NCBI GenBank assembly: GCA_017456885.1
Contig: JAFTIM010000004.1
Location: forward strand, 62,001 to 126,000
DNA: 64,000 nt
Reading direction: 5' to 3'
DNA from: Paludibacteraceae bacterium
GTDB taxonomy: Bacteria; Bacteroidota; Bacteroidia; Bacteroidales; Paludibacteraceae
The notes beneath the pieces are model-generated. The model searched no databases, was not told the DNA's origin, and saw nothing but the letters and a program-made list of their open reading frames with translations. Shown here piece by piece: positions 53,041 to 62,898 of the stretch. Positions within the stretch are counted from its first letter, which is position 1. The number at the start of each line of letters is the position of its first letter. The position numbers were made by a program, and so were the translations under genes.

Positions 53041-54684
53041 TTATTTTGTATCGCATATCACAACCGATGCATCATTTTTTGTACAAAGGAGAGTAGGTTT
53101 CCCCTTATATTTTAAATGGCTCGCACCGGACAAATCGCATTTTAGAGTGTCAGTTACATATACTTCTACATACGAGGCGGCACGTATTTCCATATCGGCA
53201 TCTTGTACATTTAATGTTTCCAAATCGGCTTTTGAAGCTCCGTTTGCTCTTAAAAACAATTTGTTGGCATTCCCCTCTAACTCCGCTTTTGAAGCTTGTC
53301 CGATGTGAAGTGATAGATTTTCAACATTCAGTTTCATATCGGCATTACTTGCTCCATTGAGTTGAATATCCAAATTTCGTACCTCAATAAAGCCCTCGCT
53401 TTCTATTTTTGAAGCAGATTCTGCCACAATGCTTTTTATAGCCGGCAAAGATACTTCAACTTTAGCCTTTCCTCGGTTGTTGTTGTACACATACAAAACA
53501 CTATCTCTTACTTCGGTTTTAATATCTGTTATATGATTTGCATCTCCAAAAACTCGAACTGAATAATCATCTGATTGCGAGAGTTCTAATTTAGTTGCAT
53601 TGTCCAAATGAATAGCATTAAAATCCTTTAATTGTCGTGGTTCGGAAATTACTACGTCGTCATAATCAAACTTCCAATCGTTATTCACATATCTGGCAAG
53701 AACTTCCTCAATCTGTGAAGGTGAACTTGAAGCGGCGAACTTTATACCTGAAAAAATCATAATAAAGAATGCTATTAACCAAAGTACAAGCATAGACCAC
53801 CCTACCCACGCACGACTTTTTTTGCGTGGTTTTCTGCTCAGCAATCGCACCAACAGCCATATACAGCCAACCAACGGCAGCAAACAAAGCAGAAAAAGCG
53901 AAACAAAAAACAATACGCTATAACCACCCGATAGCCCGACAACCCATGCCGGCTCTGCTAAACACACAATGCCTAAAAGCAACAATCCGAAAAGGACACC
54001 TATGCAAGCAGAAGCTACTGCCAAACCGATACAACCGCCAATTATAATCACTCCCCATTTCAGTATGCCTAAAATCACTTCTCCGACACGTTGTCCAAAC
54101 GATTTAATTTTATTCTCTTCGGGCATCGATTCCACTATTCTTGTTTTGATGTTTTTTATATTATCCACAGTAACATCTTCGCCGTTCATCTCGAGTTTCT
54201 GTGCAAAAGTTTCCGCTTCAGGTGCTATCAACCATATTAACAGATAAACCGCAAAAAACCAACTAAATCCTACTATCAGTAGAAATACAAATAACAAACG
54301 TACAACCGTAGGATCCCAACCCAGATAGGCAGCCAAACCGCCAGCCACACCACCTATGATTTTGTTATCAGGATTGCGATAGAAGCGTTTTGAGCGCTTT
54401 CTTTCCTTTTTCTCGGGCTCTTTGCTATCAGAAAAATCGCTTACGTTCCCTAACACCGAAATGATGTATTCCACATCTTCTTTTTCTACCACGGTACGTT
54501 TTTTATCAAGCCGTTCCGAAAACAATTCCGATATACGTGCTTCTATATCGCTTAAAATTTCTTTCTCTTCGTCCGACGAAAAACTATTTTCAAGTTCGTC
54601 TAAATAGTTCTTCAATTCTTGGTATGCATCTTCGTTTATTGTCCAAACACACCCATTCAGATTAACAGTCAATGTCTTTTTCAT
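53041..54684 (-). CDS. PspC-domain/DUF2807 (head GIN) envelope protein
   Basis: A 547-residue protein with an acidic cytoplasmic N-terminal segment (about 1-95), PspC domain (about 98-155: NPDNKIIGGVAGGLAAYLGWDPTVVRLLFVF), a run of membrane segments (about 200-330), and a C-terminal beta-helical DUF2807 domain (about 350-545) with repeated NGAS/QAS motifs such as LNGASNADMKL and IGQASKAEL. It likely responds to envelope stress. It lies directly downstream of the PadR gene and is probably controlled by it. Confidence 0.9.
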   Translation of the reverse strand: MKKTLTVNLNGCVWTINEDAYQELKNYLDELENSFSSDEEKEILSDIEARISELFSERLDKKRTVVEKEDVEYIISVLGNVSDFSDSKEPEKKERKRSKRFYRNPDNKIIGGVAGGLAAYLGWDPTVVRLLFVFLLIVGFSWFFAVYLLIWLIAPEAETFAQKLEMNGEDVTVDNIKNIKTRIVESMPEENKIKSFGQRVGEVILGILKWGVIIIGGCIGLAVASACIGVLFGLLLLGIVCLAEPAWVVGLSGGYSVLFFVSLFLLCLLPLVGCIWLLVRLLSRKPRKKSRAWVGWSMLVLWLIAFFIMIFSGIKFAASSSPSQIEEVLARYVNNDWKFDYDDVVISEPRQLKDFNAIHLDNATKLELSQSDDYSVRVFGDANHITDIKTEVRDSVLYVYNNNRGKAKVEVSLPAIKSIVAESASKIESEGFIEVRNLDIQLNGASNADMKLNVENLSLHIGQASKAELEGNANKLFLRANGASKADLETLNVQDADMEIRAASYVEVYVTDTLKCDLSGASHLKYKGKPTLLCTKNDASVVICDTK

Positions 54685-54697
54685 TGTTTTAATTTAT

Positions 54698-55033
54698 TTA
54701 GTTAGTTTCTTTTACTATTTCTATCACATTTTTCACTTCATTCCATGCACTCTCCAACTCATCGAGCAACTCTTTTCCTTGTTGAGTCAACTCATAATAT
54801 TTTCGAGGAGGACCTTGTGTAGATTCCTGCCATTTATAATCCAAAAAATTACTATTTTTCAATCTTGTCAGCAAAGGATATAAAGTCCCCTCTACAACAA
54901 TGAGTTTTGCCTCTTTCAATATTCGAATAATATCCGAAACATAAGCAGGTTTTTTGTTCAAAATAAGCAATATGCAATACTCCAAATAACCTTTGCGCAT
55001 CTGCGATTTGATATTTTCCGTATTTATATTCAT
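54698..55033 (-). CDS. PadR family transcriptional regulator
   Basis: 111 residues from ATG at 55033; the extension to 55087 would cross the promoter. Winged-helix N-terminus: QMRKGYLEYCILLILNKKPAY, EAKLIVVEGTLYPLLTRLKN and GPPRKYYELTQQGKELL are PadR motifs. It is a repressor in most characterised cases. The gene stands ahead of the PspC/DUF2807 gene (13-base gap), an arrangement that fits autoregulation of a stress-response operon. Confidence 0.93.
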   Translation of the reverse strand: MNINTENIKSQMRKGYLEYCILLILNKKPAYVSDIIRILKEAKLIVVEGTLYPLLTRLKNSNFLDYKWQESTQGPPRKYYELTQQGKELLDELESAWNEVKNVIEIVKETN

Positions 55034-55056
55034 GTCTATATATTTTTTGTACACCG

Positions 55057-55100
55057 CAAATATACAAACAAAAATAGTACTATGCAATACAAAGTACTAT
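55057..55100 (-). promoter_or_regulatory. PadR promoter with overlapping inverted repeat (candidate operator)
   Basis: Minus-strand -7 box TATATTTG at 55057-55064. Upstream, arms ATAGTAC (55074-55080) and GTACTAT (55094-55100) are exact inverted repeats with a 13-base spacer, covering the -33 region. A dyad overlapping the promoter of a PadR gene suggests self-repression. Confidence 0.55.
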
Positions 55101-55124
55101 TTTTTTATTGTTTTTTAAAATAAA

Positions 55125-55154
55125 AAAGCCTTAAATATTAAAATTCAAGGCTTT
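55125..55154 (-). terminator. recA terminator
   Basis: Arms AAAGCCTT and AAGGCTTT flank an AT-rich loop; on the minus strand a T-run follows (GGCTTTTTTAT). It lies just past the recA stop at 55186. Confidence 0.8.
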
Positions 55155-55185
55155 ATCATCTTATTTAATTATAAAAATTTCCCTT

Positions 55186-56199
55186 TTACTCGCGTTTTTT
55201 AAGTTCTTCAAAGATTTTTTGCTCTAATTCGGCTGTCAATTCCGGATTATCGGCAATCAAACTCTTGGTAGCTTCTCGTCCTTGAGCCAATTTTGTTTCC
55301 CCATAGCTAAACCACGAACCGCTTTTCTTGATGATTCCCGACTCAACGCCCAAATCGATTATCTCCCCTATGCGCGAAACACCTTCACCAAACATAATGT
55401 CGAATTCCGCTTTACGGAAAGGAGGCGCTACTTTATTCTTCACTACTTTTACACGAGTTTGGTTACCTATTACCTCATCACCTTCTTTTATTTGCCCTAT
55501 CCGACGAATATCCAAACGCACGGAAGCATAAAATTTCAACGCATTACCTCCTGTTGTCGTTTCCGGATTTCCGAACATAACGCCTATTTTTTCTCTCAAC
55601 TGATTGATAAAAATACATGTTGTGTTGGTTTTATTGATATTGGCAGTCAGTTTCCTCAACGCCTGCGACATCAAGCGGGCTTGCAAGCCCATTTTAGAGT
55701 CTCCCATATCACCTTCCAATTCTGCTTTCGGAGTCAAGGCTGCTACCGAGTCGATGACTACAATATCTACTGCCGAAGAGCGTATCAACTGGTCTGCCAC
55801 CTCCAAAGCCTGCTCTCCGCTGTCGGGTTGCGAAATCAGCAAATTATCAATATCCACACCTAACTTCGCGGCATAGAAACGGTCGAAAGCATGTTCGGCA
55901 TCAATAATAGCGGCTATACCTCCTGCTTTTTGAGCCTCCGCAATAGCATGTATTGCCAAAGTGGTTTTTCCTGACGACTCCGGACCATAAATCTCGATAA
56001 CACGTCCACGCGGATAGCCACCCACTCCCAACGCCAAATTCAATCCTAATGAACCTGTCGGTATCACAGCCACATTTTCTTCCACATGGTCGCCCATTTT
56101 CATAATTGTACCCTTGCCATGGTCTTTCTCGATTTTATCCATAGCCAACTTTAGGGCTTTCAGTTTTTCTTCTGATGGTTTCTTCATATTTTCTGCCAT
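55186..56199 (-). CDS. recA: Recombinase RecA
   Basis: A 337-residue protein with Walker A GPESSGKT at 72-79, the Walker-B and L1 region ([35 protein letters not shown]), L2 ([34 protein letters not shown]), and the C-terminal [25 protein letters not shown] segment. It forms filaments on single-stranded DNA for recombination and SOS signalling. It is preceded by its own -7 box and followed by a terminator, so it is monocistronic. Confidence 0.98.
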   Translation of the reverse strand: MAENMKKPSEEKLKALKLAMDKIEKDHGKGTIMKMGDHVEENVAVIPTGSLGLNLALGVGGYPRGRVIEIYGPESSGKTTLAIHAIAEAQKAGGIAAIIDAEHAFDRFYAAKLGVDIDNLLISQPDSGEQALEVADQLIRSSAVDIVVIDSVAALTPKAELEGDMGDSKMGLQARLMSQALRKLTANINKTNTTCIFINQLREKIGVMFGNPETTTGGNALKFYASVRLDIRRIGQIKEGDEVIGNQTRVKVVKNKVAPPFRKAEFDIMFGEGVSRIGEIIDLGVESGIIKKSGSWFSYGETKLAQGREATKSLIADNPELTAELEQKIFEELKKRE

Positions 56200-56222
56200 A
56201 ACGATATATTTTTATGATGATT

Positions 56223-56230
56223 CAAATATA
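56223..56230 (-). promoter_or_regulatory. -7 promoter box for recA
   Basis: Minus-strand TATATTTG, an exact TAnnTTTG match, 24 bases upstream of the recA ATG. It lies in the short gap between malQ and recA. No SOS box is recognised. Confidence 0.5.
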
Positions 56231-56250
56231 TATAAAAAATGTTTTCGATT

Positions 56251-58854
56251 TTAATTTCGTCCCGATTCTACAAGTAAATTTTTTAACATTAAGTTGAATG
56301 TATTCTCTTTCAATAAAGTTTCCAAATTTACCGACATTCGGTAACACCAATAATGATGCGGATTGGCAGGATTGTTTATACGTTCCTTTGTTGGATTTTC
56401 CGTTACAAAGTTCTTTTTCAATGCCAAAAAGTCTTGCAACGGGAGTATCGTCAGCATACTATTGGCCGAAAATACGTTTTTCAATACACATTGTACAATT
56501 TCCGGATTACAAAAATCGGGAGCCGTTCCTGTTTTATTTAGAACAGAATTATAGTAACGCTGTGTTTTTTCAAGGTTTTCCTGCCACCATTCCCGCAAAG
56601 TTGAGGTGTCGTGCGTACCTGTCGTGTAAACCGACAAATAAGGTGTCCGACTTGATACGACAAATTCCAAGTCCATCTGCTTGGGCATACGTTGCACTTC
56701 AAGGGTCAAAATCCGTAATAGGTTCATCACATCGGGAACACAAGTCGGAATCATTCCCAAGTCTTCGCCGCAAACCAACATTTCATTTGTATTCAAAAGT
56801 GATGGAAGCTTTAAAAGAGCCTGTTTTTTCCAAAATTCATTATGCCTTACATAAAAATAGTCGTCATGTATCATACGGAAACACTCTTGCTGTTCTTCTG
56901 TCAAGCACTTAAACGATTCCGTATCAAAAGGCATTATCCGCGGATGATAGGCGTTTGAACGTTCCCTGTCTTTTATAAAAAGCACGTTCGTATAAACATC
57001 GAGTAACTTTCGTTGTTTTTCAGGTGAAACAAGATGCGGATATTGCTTAAAATAGTTGATTAAACGATTCTGTGTCGCAAATTTGGATTTAAAAATGAAA
57101 ACATCGCCTTGGTGGTCAAAAAAAGTGTCGGCAATCAAATGCGCATCCTCTCCAAAAGTGTCAGTCAAGCGGTGCTTTGTAATAAAAGGACAAAACATCT
57201 TTTCCGAAAGAAAGAATCCTTTTTGTTTTATTTCTTCTTGCGACAGAGGCAATGCCGGATTGAAATACCCCAAAATTCCATCTGACGAATCAATCGAAAT
57301 CGACCAAATCCTAAAAAATCCCAATATATGGTCGATACGATAGGCATCGAAATACTCCGCCATATTTCTAAATCTGCTTTTCCACCAATCGAAACCGTTA
57401 CTTTTCATCTTTTCCCAATTGTAGGTAGGGAATCCCCAATTTTGCCCGTTTATCGAAAAATCGTCAGGAGGAGCGCCTGCTTGTGCATCTAAATGAAACA
57501 AAGACGGATTCATCCATGCATCTACACTATCAGCACTAATGCCTATCGGCAAGTCGCCCTTCAATGCGATTCCTTTTTGAGTAGCATAAGCGTGAGCTTC
57601 TTTGAGTTGTTTATCTGCATAATACTGCACAAAACAATAGTATCCGACACGTTTTTCATTTTGGGCAGCATAGTCGTTTATTTTCGACAACGAGTAAGCT
57701 GAATATTCTTTCCAAGAGTTGAAATCCGTAGTGCGATACTCATCTCGCAAACAAGAATATACCGCATAAGGCAACAACCAATGTTTGTTTTTTCTGAAAA
57801 ATTTCTTATATGCAGCAGAGCAAAACAATTCCTTGGAGTCCTGCTCATAAAGCAACTCTAAATAAGCTGTTTTCAATGCAAAAACCTCTGAATACGATAC
57901 ATCAGTCTTTTCATTGAGTTGAAAACCCTGACTCTCAAACATTTTCTGTCGGGCTATATCATTCAATGTCCCGATTTTTTTTACATCAAGCAAAATCGGA
58001 TGCAATGCGTATATCGAAACTGCTCTATAAGGATAAGAATCAGCATTAGTGCCCTTGTTTGTTGTATCATTTACAGGTAAAATCTGAATAAATTTCAAAC
58101 CGATATTTGAAGCCCAATCCGCTAAAAGATGCAAATCGGTGTAAGTTCCAATTCCCCCATCGGATGTCGACCTTAAAGAAAAAACAGGTATGGCAACACC
58201 GGCTCCTTTCCAATGAAAATTGTGTTTAAAAATCAGATTCAACACCGAAGATGTACCTGATTTTACTCGGAAATCAGAAATCCGATTGTTTCCATCTTCC
58301 CAAAGAACAATATTCTTGCATTTATCAACAATTATAAACTTATATTCGACAACACCTTGAGGTTCAACGGCTATACTCCACCAACCGTTTCCCAAGTAAT
58401 TCATCGGCAAATAGTTGTTATGCCTCCAACCTCCGAGAGCAGATGAGGAGCCAAGAATTCCTACCGAATATTTTTTCTCCACAAAAGGAACATACACTTG
58501 CAAAAGCCATTGGTTTGCAACCGTTTTTTGCACTTTTTTATGGGGGAAAAAACAATTCTGAAAAGGCAAAGTCTGAAATACATTGCTTTCTTCAACAAAA
58601 TCATCGTAAATCTCTACATGCTCATTCTGAGTATTTAAAGCGAGATGTCGTTTCAACTTACTTTCGGCCAGAAGTTGGCCGTCTTCGTATTTGAGAACAT
58701 AAGAATAGGAAATGCGTTCTCTCTTTTGCAAATCAACAGTCAATTTCCACTGACTATCAGAGAAATATTTCATCGGTATTGCTTCGTCAGCAAGAAGCAA
58801 ATAGGCGTTTTCTCCCCATCGGGTATTGCAATGCAAATAAAAAGTTAGATGCAT
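56251..58854 (-). CDS. malQ: 4-alpha-glucanotransferase with N-terminal CBM20 domains
   Basis: An 867-residue protein. The N-terminal ~270 residues contain two CBM20-like starch-binding domains (the second around KYSVGILGSSSALGGW). The GH77 catalytic barrel follows: FSLRSTSDGGIGTYTDL, LPIGISADSVDAWMNPS, YFDAYRIDHILGFFRIW (nucleophile Asp) and LVCGEDLGMIPTCVPDVM (acid/base Glu). It disproportionates malto-oligosaccharides. No signal peptide is seen, so it acts inside the cell on glycogen or imported maltodextrin. Its start overlaps the lipoprotein gene by one base. Confidence 0.95.
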   Translation of the reverse strand: MHLTFYLHCNTRWGENAYLLLADEAIPMKYFSDSQWKLTVDLQKRERISYSYVLKYEDGQLLAESKLKRHLALNTQNEHVEIYDDFVEESNVFQTLPFQNCFFPHKKVQKTVANQWLLQVYVPFVEKKYSVGILGSSSALGGWRHNNYLPMNYLGNGWWSIAVEPQGVVEYKFIIVDKCKNIVLWEDGNNRISDFRVKSGTSSVLNLIFKHNFHWKGAGVAIPVFSLRSTSDGGIGTYTDLHLLADWASNIGLKFIQILPVNDTTNKGTNADSYPYRAVSIYALHPILLDVKKIGTLNDIARQKMFESQGFQLNEKTDVSYSEVFALKTAYLELLYEQDSKELFCSAAYKKFFRKNKHWLLPYAVYSCLRDEYRTTDFNSWKEYSAYSLSKINDYAAQNEKRVGYYCFVQYYADKQLKEAHAYATQKGIALKGDLPIGISADSVDAWMNPSLFHLDAQAGAPPDDFSINGQNWGFPTYNWEKMKSNGFDWWKSRFRNMAEYFDAYRIDHILGFFRIWSISIDSSDGILGYFNPALPLSQEEIKQKGFFLSEKMFCPFITKHRLTDTFGEDAHLIADTFFDHQGDVFIFKSKFATQNRLINYFKQYPHLVSPEKQRKLLDVYTNVLFIKDRERSNAYHPRIMPFDTESFKCLTEEQQECFRMIHDDYFYVRHNEFWKKQALLKLPSLLNTNEMLVCGEDLGMIPTCVPDVMNLLRILTLEVQRMPKQMDLEFVVSSRTPYLSVYTTGTHDTSTLREWWQENLEKTQRYYNSVLNKTGTAPDFCNPEIVQCVLKNVFSANSMLTILPLQDFLALKKNFVTENPTKERINNPANPHHYWCYRMSVNLETLLKENTFNLMLKNLLVESGRN

Positions 58855-59252
58855 TATTGTAATCGCTTTAATTGGAAAAGTATGTTATCGACAGAAGCCG
58901 GTTCTTGTTTAAAACCGCTGTTATCCCGCTGAAGAAAAACAAGAATAGAATCCGATTGGTAATATCCGTTCAATGCGGAATCTATATCTTGTGCTACCAC
59001 GAAAACAGAGTCTATGGTATAACCTCCGTCCAAGGATTCTATGCCAAAAGTTCCATTCGTATCAGTCAGCGTTTTGGCAAAAGAACCTAAATTTTTATTG
59101 CGTAAACTAACTTGGATATTCGCTATCGCTTTGTTCGTTTCTGATTCGACAACTCTGCCGGAAATTCTGAAATCGGCATAATCTATCTCCTTGTTGATGT
59201 CGCAAGAAGCAAACATGCTAAAACACAATATAATACTAATTATCTTCTTCAT
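58854..59252 (-). CDS. Carboxypeptidase-regulatory-like lipoprotein
   Basis: A 132-residue protein with a signal sequence and lipobox MFASC (Cys17). FRISGRVVESETNKAIANIQVSLRN is the carboxypeptidase-regulatory-like fold, and TDTNGTFGIESLDGGYTID is a second strand pair. It overlaps the AsmA-like gene by 17 bases. Similar lipoproteins in Bacteroidetes are annotated as rSAM-associated, but no radical SAM gene other than queE is in the window. Function unknown. Confidence 0.75.
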   Translation of the reverse strand: MKKIISIILCFSMFASCDINKEIDYADFRISGRVVESETNKAIANIQVSLRNKNLGSFAKTLTDTNGTFGIESLDGGYTIDSVFVVAQDIDSALNGYYQSDSILVFLQRDNSGFKQEPASVDNILFQLKRLQ

Positions 59253-62200
59253 CTTGTTCTTTCACAGTCGATTTCAATGCATCGGAGATAAGTTTTTTTA
59301 ATGCCAAAGTCCGCTCTTGAAGTGCATTTCGTTTTTCGGGTTTATACATATTTCCATATTTTGTTTTTACCAAATCGAAATGCATATCATCAAGATTAGC
59401 GGCATTTCCTGTAATACGCAATGCCAAACGAATAGGAGCAAGCGTTTCGATATGAGCATTATAGTTCTGACTTAAATCGTACCGTCCACCTACTACGGCC
59501 GAATATTTGTCCATCGACATCACAAAAGGATAAAGATCTACCTCGTTGCGGAACACCGTAGCCTCTACGCTGATACTATCAACCAAATTTTTTGTTTTTC
59601 GATTGAAAAGCAATGGCTTTGCTATTTTGGCAAAGGTTTCACTATCCAGCAGGACAAGATTTTTACCCTCAATTGCAGCTGCTCCACGAAGCGTGGACAT
59701 TTTCAAATCGTAGTTCGACTTCATATAAGTTTCAGCTGCAAGATGAAATTCGGCTCTGCCTTCAAACGATTTCAACATCGGTATGATAGTATCAATATCG
59801 GGTATCATATCTATAAGTTGCTTAATATCAATATTAAGCAGATGAAAATCAAGTCCTGCAAAAAGATGATTACGACGGTCGGAGCGATATAATGCCGTTA
59901 GTTGCATATTTGCAGCATCGCACGTGAATCCCATCTGTTCAAGAACCGCTACCCCATCTTTTATCATTATTTTTCCACCCAAATTTTCTGCTACAATATC
60001 GTCAAATACGGCTTTCTTTATTTTTGTGTTTAACGTCAAATCAATTCTTTTTGGTACCATAAAAGGATTGGCCTCTTCTGTCGTTTCCGAGGCATTTTCC
60101 GCCAACTCGTCCGCCTCATTTTCTTCGTCTTCACCTCCAAAACCATTCACTATATCAAGCAATTGGTTAATATTCGTCTTTTCAGAAACAAAGTTGAACT
60201 CACCCACCAAATCACCTTTTTTACGCATAAACTTGCGTATATTCGTCGCATTGCCACTGAGCTTGAAATCAGAGTCGGCAATAACGATTCGGCTGTCGTC
60301 GATATGCAAATCGCGTGGTGTAAGGTTGAACTTTATTAAAGGTATCTGTATTGCGTGTGCCAATCCAGCTATTTTTACTGCCCCGTTATTAAAATCGATG
60401 TCAAAGGTCGGATTCCATTTCAAATAAAGATTATCTTGTTTTTCGTTATAGGTTGTAGATGCTTTTATTTTTACATAATCGGTCTTTACATCTAAAAAAC
60501 TTCCCATTGCTGCCACCAACGATTCGCTGCTGTACTCCAACTTTATGTGCGGATTCTTTTTGTTTCGTTGCGAAGGAGAAAGCGACACCTCTCCATTCGG
60601 TTTTAGCACATCTGCCGTGATAGTATCCATTTTTGCTTGAAGCCGTTTCATATCAAACAAACACGTAACAGAAGGTAATACCGTTGTGTCCATAATATTT
60701 GAAACACCCAATGCCAAATCTACAGCATCAATTTTTGCAGCCATCGTTTCAATCATCTCAAAATCGATGGCAGAAGCCTCAATGTTAGCCGCAATCAACT
60801 CATTAGTTCCCTTATTTTTACGATTACTTGGCAATGCAAATGAGAGTTTCAAATCCGGCGATTTCAGCAACATACTATCCTCGTACACCACATCAACTCC
60901 CGTAAACGCCAAATTGCCGAAAGCACGAATTTTGTTTAGGTTTAAAGTCAAAACATCGTCAAGAGCAAAACGCGCATTGACATTCGCCTTTGTACGTCCT
61001 TCCATACGCACGTTCATGTCCGCCAACAGCGGTTTTAATTCCGGTAAATTTACGTCTCCTTTCAGATTCAGGTTGCAGCGTATAACCCCAAGCAAGTCGT
61101 TGACGACACCCGAAACCTGCAAACGGGAAGTCCCCGTTTTTGCCGAAAGATTCGTGATAGTTGCCGATGATACAGAGTCTTTGTTCAAATCCAAATCGGC
61201 AGACATATCGGCAAAGACCTCTCTCAAACGATAAGGAATTCCTTCATAAGCAAATTTCCCATTTTCAAACAACAGATTTGCAGCAACTTTCGGCCAAACT
61301 GAATCATTGTAAACTCCTGTTACATTACCGCTTAAATGTAGATTGCCATCAACATCGATGCCATCTAACAACGAAACATACTCTTTCGGTATTAGACTTA
61401 AAACCTCGGATACGACCCATTTATTCGTCGCAAAATCGACGTCCATGGCAATATCGCTGTTCGGGGAATAACTTGCCGTACCATTCAACCCGATTTCGTG
61501 ATTTTCCAGCGATATTTTTGCTTTATTCAACTCCAACGAAAGTGCATCTATTGAGGCCGAAAGCGGTATGTCAAATGATATTTTTCTATTTACCAACAGC
61601 TCCGATTCACCCATTTTGAGCGAAGCATCAGGCAAATTCAGCACCAATTTTCCGTCTATGGCATTATTTGTTTTAGCGGCATTCACATCAAGGTTCAAAT
61701 CAGCAACATCAGCCACAACGGGTTGTTCGCCCGCTATAGTAGCCGACAAGCGTTTTATGTTTGCTCGCAGTGCCGCTTTCCCGTCGAATACGTCGGAGAG
61801 TTGCGCTTTTATCGAACAATCTGAATGTTCGACTTTTGCAGATAAACCTTGTTGTAAATCGTTGTATGTTGCCGTAAGGTTCTCTATTTGTACCGCATCA
61901 AGTGCTATGACATCAAACGGATTTACAAAAGCCGAAGTGTCTTCTTCCTCCGAAGGCGGAAATATGTTGTAATTAGTATTTCCACACGTATCGACAAATA
62001 CATTTACTATCGTATTTTTCAAGTAAAAAGCATTGAGTTGGACTTCGTTTTTCGTCAAAAAAGCCCATGCATCAACCGTTGCCACAAGTTTATTGACAAA
62101 AGCTAAAGTGTCGTTTGCTCCCTGCATCGGATTTTTCAGGCAGACCTCATTCAGTTCCAATCCGAATTGCGGGAACGTACTAAAAAAGGTTAATTCCGCC

Positions 62201-62367
62201 TTATCAACCTCAGTCTGGCAGGTAACAAATTCAGGTAAGGTTTTTCGTACAATAGGCGTAAGCCTTTCAGGAGTGAACACCAAATAAATTACTACCGAAG
62301 CCACAATCAGCACCACGCCGACAAGAGTAGCCAACGTAATTCCCGTTATTTTCAATGCTTTTTTCAT
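59236..62367 (-). CDS. AsmA-like envelope protein
   Basis: A 1043-residue protein with a single N-terminal membrane helix (about 8-30: GITLATLVGVVLIVASVVIYLVF) and a long beta-rich periplasmic body. RLTPIVRKTLPEFV and CQTEVDKAELTFFSTFPQFGLEL follow the helix as in AsmA/YhdP-type proteins; NLRGAAAIEGKNL-like and FDLVKTKYGNMYKPEKR are near the C-terminus. Related proteins help move phospholipid between inner and outer membranes. An acidic insert (GGEDEENEADELAENASE) lies in the middle. Confidence 0.9.
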   Translation of the reverse strand: MKKALKITGITLATLVGVVLIVASVVIYLVFTPERLTPIVRKTLPEFVTCQTEVDKAELTFFSTFPQFGLELNEVCLKNPMQGANDTLAFVNKLVATVDAWAFLTKNEVQLNAFYLKNTIVNVFVDTCGNTNYNIFPPSEEEDTSAFVNPFDVIALDAVQIENLTATYNDLQQGLSAKVEHSDCSIKAQLSDVFDGKAALRANIKRLSATIAGEQPVVADVADLNLDVNAAKTNNAIDGKLVLNLPDASLKMGESELLVNRKISFDIPLSASIDALSLELNKAKISLENHEIGLNGTASYSPNSDIAMDVDFATNKWVVSEVLSLIPKEYVSLLDGIDVDGNLHLSGNVTGVYNDSVWPKVAANLLFENGKFAYEGIPYRLREVFADMSADLDLNKDSVSSATITNLSAKTGTSRLQVSGVVNDLLGVIRCNLNLKGDVNLPELKPLLADMNVRMEGRTKANVNARFALDDVLTLNLNKIRAFGNLAFTGVDVVYEDSMLLKSPDLKLSFALPSNRKNKGTNELIAANIEASAIDFEMIETMAAKIDAVDLALGVSNIMDTTVLPSVTCLFDMKRLQAKMDTITADVLKPNGEVSLSPSQRNKKNPHIKLEYSSESLVAAMGSFLDVKTDYVKIKASTTYNEKQDNLYLKWNPTFDIDFNNGAVKIAGLAHAIQIPLIKFNLTPRDLHIDDSRIVIADSDFKLSGNATNIRKFMRKKGDLVGEFNFVSEKTNINQLLDIVNGFGGEDEENEADELAENASETTEEANPFMVPKRIDLTLNTKIKKAVFDDIVAENLGGKIMIKDGVAVLEQMGFTCDAANMQLTALYRSDRRNHLFAGLDFHLLNIDIKQLIDMIPDIDTIIPMLKSFEGRAEFHLAAETYMKSNYDLKMSTLRGAAAIEGKNLVLLDSETFAKIAKPLLFNRKTKNLVDSISVEATVFRNEVDLYPFVMSMDKYSAVVGGRYDLSQNYNAHIETLAPIRLALRITGNAANLDDMHFDLVKTKYGNMYKPEKRNALQERTLALKKLISDALKSTVKEQDEEDN

Positions 62368-62374
62368 ACGGTTT

Positions 62375-62773
62375 TTAATTTACTTTTGAAAACGAATAAG
62401 TATTACCAAAATCATCTTTATAAGTCAGCATTCCAGTTGTTAACTCAACAATAGTATAGACTTTAGGCACGCCGTATTCGTCTGTGGTTTCAATTTTGTG
62501 AGTCAAGGTCAAATCGCTTTTTATCAATGTCCATTTAAACTCTTGAGCCTCGGCTTCCGTTACATCGTCATAAGTATCCCACGTAACGCCCGTACCTCCT
62601 TCGTCGTAACGATAATATTCAAAACCGGTTTGAGTTTCGTCGTTTTGTGGCGACGGACGCATCCATTTCCCAATCAACATCGATTCTTCGTAATCAATTT
62701 CTTCTTTTGTACACGACGAAAACACTGGAATCAACAGCAAAACTGAGATAACATAAGGAAATAACTTTTTCAT
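62375..62773 (-). CDS. Lipocalin-like domain lipoprotein
   Basis: 132 residues from ATG at 62773; the GTG at 62779 is less likely. Signal sequence with lipobox VFSSC, then MLIGKWMRPSPQNDETQTG and TYSFSKVN, which resemble the lipocalin-like (DUF4923/DUF5004-type) small lipoproteins of Bacteroidetes. No partner is visible apart from cotranscription with the AsmA-like gene. Substrate unknown. Confidence 0.75.
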   Translation of the reverse strand: MKKLFPYVISVLLLIPVFSSCTKEEIDYEESMLIGKWMRPSPQNDETQTGFEYYRYDEGGTGVTWDTYDDVTEAEAQEFKWTLIKSDLTLTHKIETTDEYGVPKVYTIVELTTGMLTYKDDFGNTYSFSKVN

Positions 62774-62808
62774 AATCACATCTTTATTAAAACATTTTTA
62801 TAACAACA

Positions 62809-62839
62809 CAAAAGTACAAAAAGCAAACACTACATCAAA
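62809..62839 (-). promoter_or_regulatory. Promoter: TTTG-N19-TACTTTTG
   Basis: On the minus strand TTTG at 62836-62839 and TACTTTTG at 62809-62816 are separated by 19 bases, the ideal Bacteroidetes spacing. It lies 36 bases upstream of the lipoprotein ATG and would drive the lipoprotein-AsmA-lipoprotein-malQ run. Confidence 0.7.
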
Positions 62840-62853
62840 AGGTTACAAACAAA

Positions 62854-62877
62854 AAAAGCGAGCATAAGCCCGCTTTT
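62854..62877 (-). terminator. nrdJ intrinsic terminator
   Basis: Stem arms AAAAGCGAGC and GCCCGCTTTT (10 pairs with one G-U) around an ATAA loop; a T-run follows on the minus strand. It ends the ribonucleotide reductase gene. Confidence 0.82.
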
Positions 62878-62898
62878 CAAGGTCAACGACCAAGATAG

